NCBI RefSeq assembly: GCF_016056275.1
Contig: NZ_JAECZA010000007.1
Coordinates: forward strand, 52,346 to 96,069
Direction of reading: 5' to 3'
From: Dendronalium phyllosphericum CENA369
GTDB taxonomy: Bacteria > Cyanobacteriota > Cyanobacteriia > Cyanobacteriales > Nostocaceae
Length of the DNA: 43,724 bases
The notes under the pieces were generated by a model. The model had not been told where the DNA came from, made no database searches, and saw only the letters and a program-made list of their open reading frames with translations. The translations under genes and the position numbers were made by a program. Shown here in pieces: positions 42,509 to 43,724 of this stretch; position 1 is the stretch's first letter; each line of letters starts with the position of its first letter.

Positions 42509-42746
42509 GACTGACGCAAACAGAAGTTTGAGCGGGGGTTTTTGCCGATGGCTTCGCTAACGACGAACAGAACTTCAGGGGACAGGAAGACGCTAATAGC
42601 GCAGGGAATTTTTTGAACAAGCGATTGAGCAGACATGATATGAGGAGTGTTTAAGATAAGTAAATATATCTAAAAAAATAATCCGAAATTCTATTCCTCA
42701 TATTGGTAGATTAAATAATGTTGACCTAAGTAAAATCGCACCTGAC

Positions 42747-43394
42747 ATGATTCGCTTGTTACTGGTGGACGATCAAAGTTTAATCTGCCAAGGTCTGAAA
42801 GCTATGCTAACGCTGGAACCAGATTTGCAAGTGGTAGGAACTGCTGATAATGGTGAAACAGCCATTGAGCAGGTAGCTGCTTTACAACCGGATGTAGTGT
42901 TGATGGATGTGCGTATGCCTGTGATGGATGGCAGAGAAGCCACACGGATTATCTGTCAGCAATATCCACAGACCAAAGTCTTAGTCTTAAGTACATTTGA
43001 TGATGATAGGTATGTCGCCCAGTCCATCCGTGCGGGAGCGAAGGGCTATTTACTCAAAGATATGCCTTCGCAAGAGTTGGCACAGGCGATTCGGTTTGTG
43101 CATTCGGGATATACTCAACTAGCTCCAGGACTAATGGAAAAGCTCATGGCTAATGTCCCAGACCCAGAGACTGTTACATCAAAGCCAGTCCAAAAAGAAT
43201 TAACTGAATTAACTCCACGCGAACAAGATGTGTTGAGCTTAATTGGCCAAGGCTTAACTAACCGTGAAATCGCTAAACAACTTTACATTACTGAAGGGAC
43301 GGTGAAAACCCACGTAACTCACCTTTTAAACCGCCTCAATTTGCGTAATAGATCGCAAATGGCGATTTATGCTAACTCTGTTTGTACTTCTTAA
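42747..43394 (+). CDS. NarL/FixJ-type response regulator, partner of the HisKA_3 kinase
   Basis: A 215-residue regulator. The receiver has VDDQ, Asp54 in VVLMDVRMPVMDG, Thr in LSTFDDD and Lys in LLKD. The LuxR-type helix-turn-helix (about 148-205) reads LTPREQDVLSLIGQGLTNRE, then IAKQLYITEGTVKTHVTHLL. It resembles DesR/LiaR-type regulators. It probably forms a two-component pair with the membrane kinase upstream. The 238-base gap is long for an operon, so it may have its own promoter. Confidence 0.94.
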   Translation: MIRLLLVDDQSLICQGLKAMLTLEPDLQVVGTADNGETAIEQVAALQPDVVLMDVRMPVMDGREATRIICQQYPQTKVLVLSTFDDDRYVAQSIRAGAKGYLLKDMPSQELAQAIRFVHSGYTQLAPGLMEKLMANVPDPETVTSKPVQKELTELTPREQDVLSLIGQGLTNREIAKQLYITEGTVKTHVTHLLNRLNLRNRSQMAIYANSVCTS

Positions 43395-43469
43395 ATTTTT
43401 TTGTAGTCTTATCGAAAATGTTGAAGAATTTGCTAATTGTGTTCGGGGTCATTGGCGAATAAAAAACTC

Positions 43470-43724
43470 ATATCATGTTCGGATAATTACTTATGATAAA
43501 AGTAGGAATAAAAACGATGAACTATGCCGAAACGAATTAGTATAGCCAGGCATTTAGATATTGCTGAGTTAGAACAGCTTTACCGTCAGGGGAAAGACCC
43601 AGTAGAAAGTCACCAATACCAGATTATATGGTTACTAGCACAAGGAAAAAAGACGGAAGAAGTAGAAGAAATAACAGGCTACAGCAGAACATGGATATAC
43701 GCATTGGTTAAACGGTACAACAAG
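43470..43724 (+). mobile_element. left part of an IS630-type element (cut by window edge)
   Basis: The region upstream of the transposase start holds ATCATGTTCGGATAATTAC, followed by TTATGAT, which may include the terminal inverted repeat. The left boundary is approximate, because the right end lies outside the window. Confidence 0.45.
43524..43724 (+). CDS. IS630-family transposase, N-terminal part
   Basis: The frame is open to the last base: MPKRISIARHLDIAELEQLY, then RQGKDPVESHQYQIIWLLAQ, GKKTEEVEEITGYSRTWIYA and LVKRYNK. This is the N-terminal helix-turn-helix of IS630-type (Tc1/mariner-like) transposases found in many cyanobacteria. The DDE catalytic part lies beyond the window, so it cannot be said whether the gene is intact. 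Confidence 0.88.
   Translation, partial: MPKRISIARHLDIAELEQLYRQGKDPVESHQYQIIWLLAQGKKTEEVEEITGYSRTWIYALVKRYNK

Noticed and set aside
42439-42636. Minus-strand frame of 65 residues between the HisKA_3 kinase and its regulator
   Set aside because: It overlaps the kinase 3' end and looks like translated dispersed repeat; no start signal.

Overview
The window comes from a filamentous cyanobacterium, most likely of the heterocyst-forming, hormogonium-producing kind (Nostocales). The evidence is the density of HIP1 octamers (GCGATCGC), short tandem heptamer repeats in many spacers, cyanobacteriochrome-type GAF domains, PatA-type and PixJ-type signalling proteins, a cyanobacterial gas-vesicle cluster, and many degenerate insertion sequences. 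No rRNA or tRNA gene and no CRISPR array was seen.

Layout. (1) 1-1790: the start of an exported DUF3011 protein, a Met/Cys-rich copper-binding four-helix protein, a good terminator, and two dispersed repeats. (2) 1794-18227, minus strand: a chemotaxis-like phototaxis operon. In transcription order it encodes a PatA-like regulator, CheY, CheW, a soluble methyl-accepting protein with seven GAF domains, a hybrid CheA, a tandem-CheW protein, a GAF plus degenerate MCP protein, and a second CheA that has lost its phosphohistidine and ATP-binding asparagine. The first five follow the pixGHIJL order known from Synechocystis; the Nostoc ptx locus is a comparable system. (3) 18599-26361: gas-vesicle genes. 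On the minus strand these are gvpN-gvpJ-gvpK-gvpF, a CDC48-like AAA+ ATPase, a GvpF/L paralogue, gvpA, and a gvpC-like gene fused to a winged helix. On the plus strand gvpG diverges. (4) 26528-28145: a broken IS66-type element whose right end abuts an IS701-type transposase remnant. (5) 28297-33308, minus strand: four baseplate/tail genes of a contractile injection system (gp25, gpJ-like, tail protein I, DUF4159). (6) 33644-34627: a protein with a BMT5-like (DUF2431) domain between low-complexity tails, then a MITE, a small protein, an IS1 remnant and a 36-bp perfect palindrome. (7) 35680-40268, minus strand: a four-gene signalling unit made of a histidine kinase, a NarL-type regulator, a membrane pseudokinase fused to a periplasmic-binding-like domain, and an FHA protein. 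(8) 40375-43724: transposase scraps, a truncated RTX-repeat gene, a HisKA_3 kinase with its NarL regulator, and the start of an IS630-type transposase.

How the parts may work together. Light-guided gliding (region 2) and buoyancy (region 3) sit side by side on the same strand, which fits a hormogonium dispersal stage in which both are used. The downstream CheW/MCP/CheA trio looks like a duplicated and decayed signalling module that may now act as scaffold or decoy. The injection-system genes are only the baseplate end; sheath, tube and spike genes must lie elsewhere. The adjacent BMT5-like protein is the best candidate in the window for an undescribed function, possibly a cargo protein, but that is inference from domain and position only.
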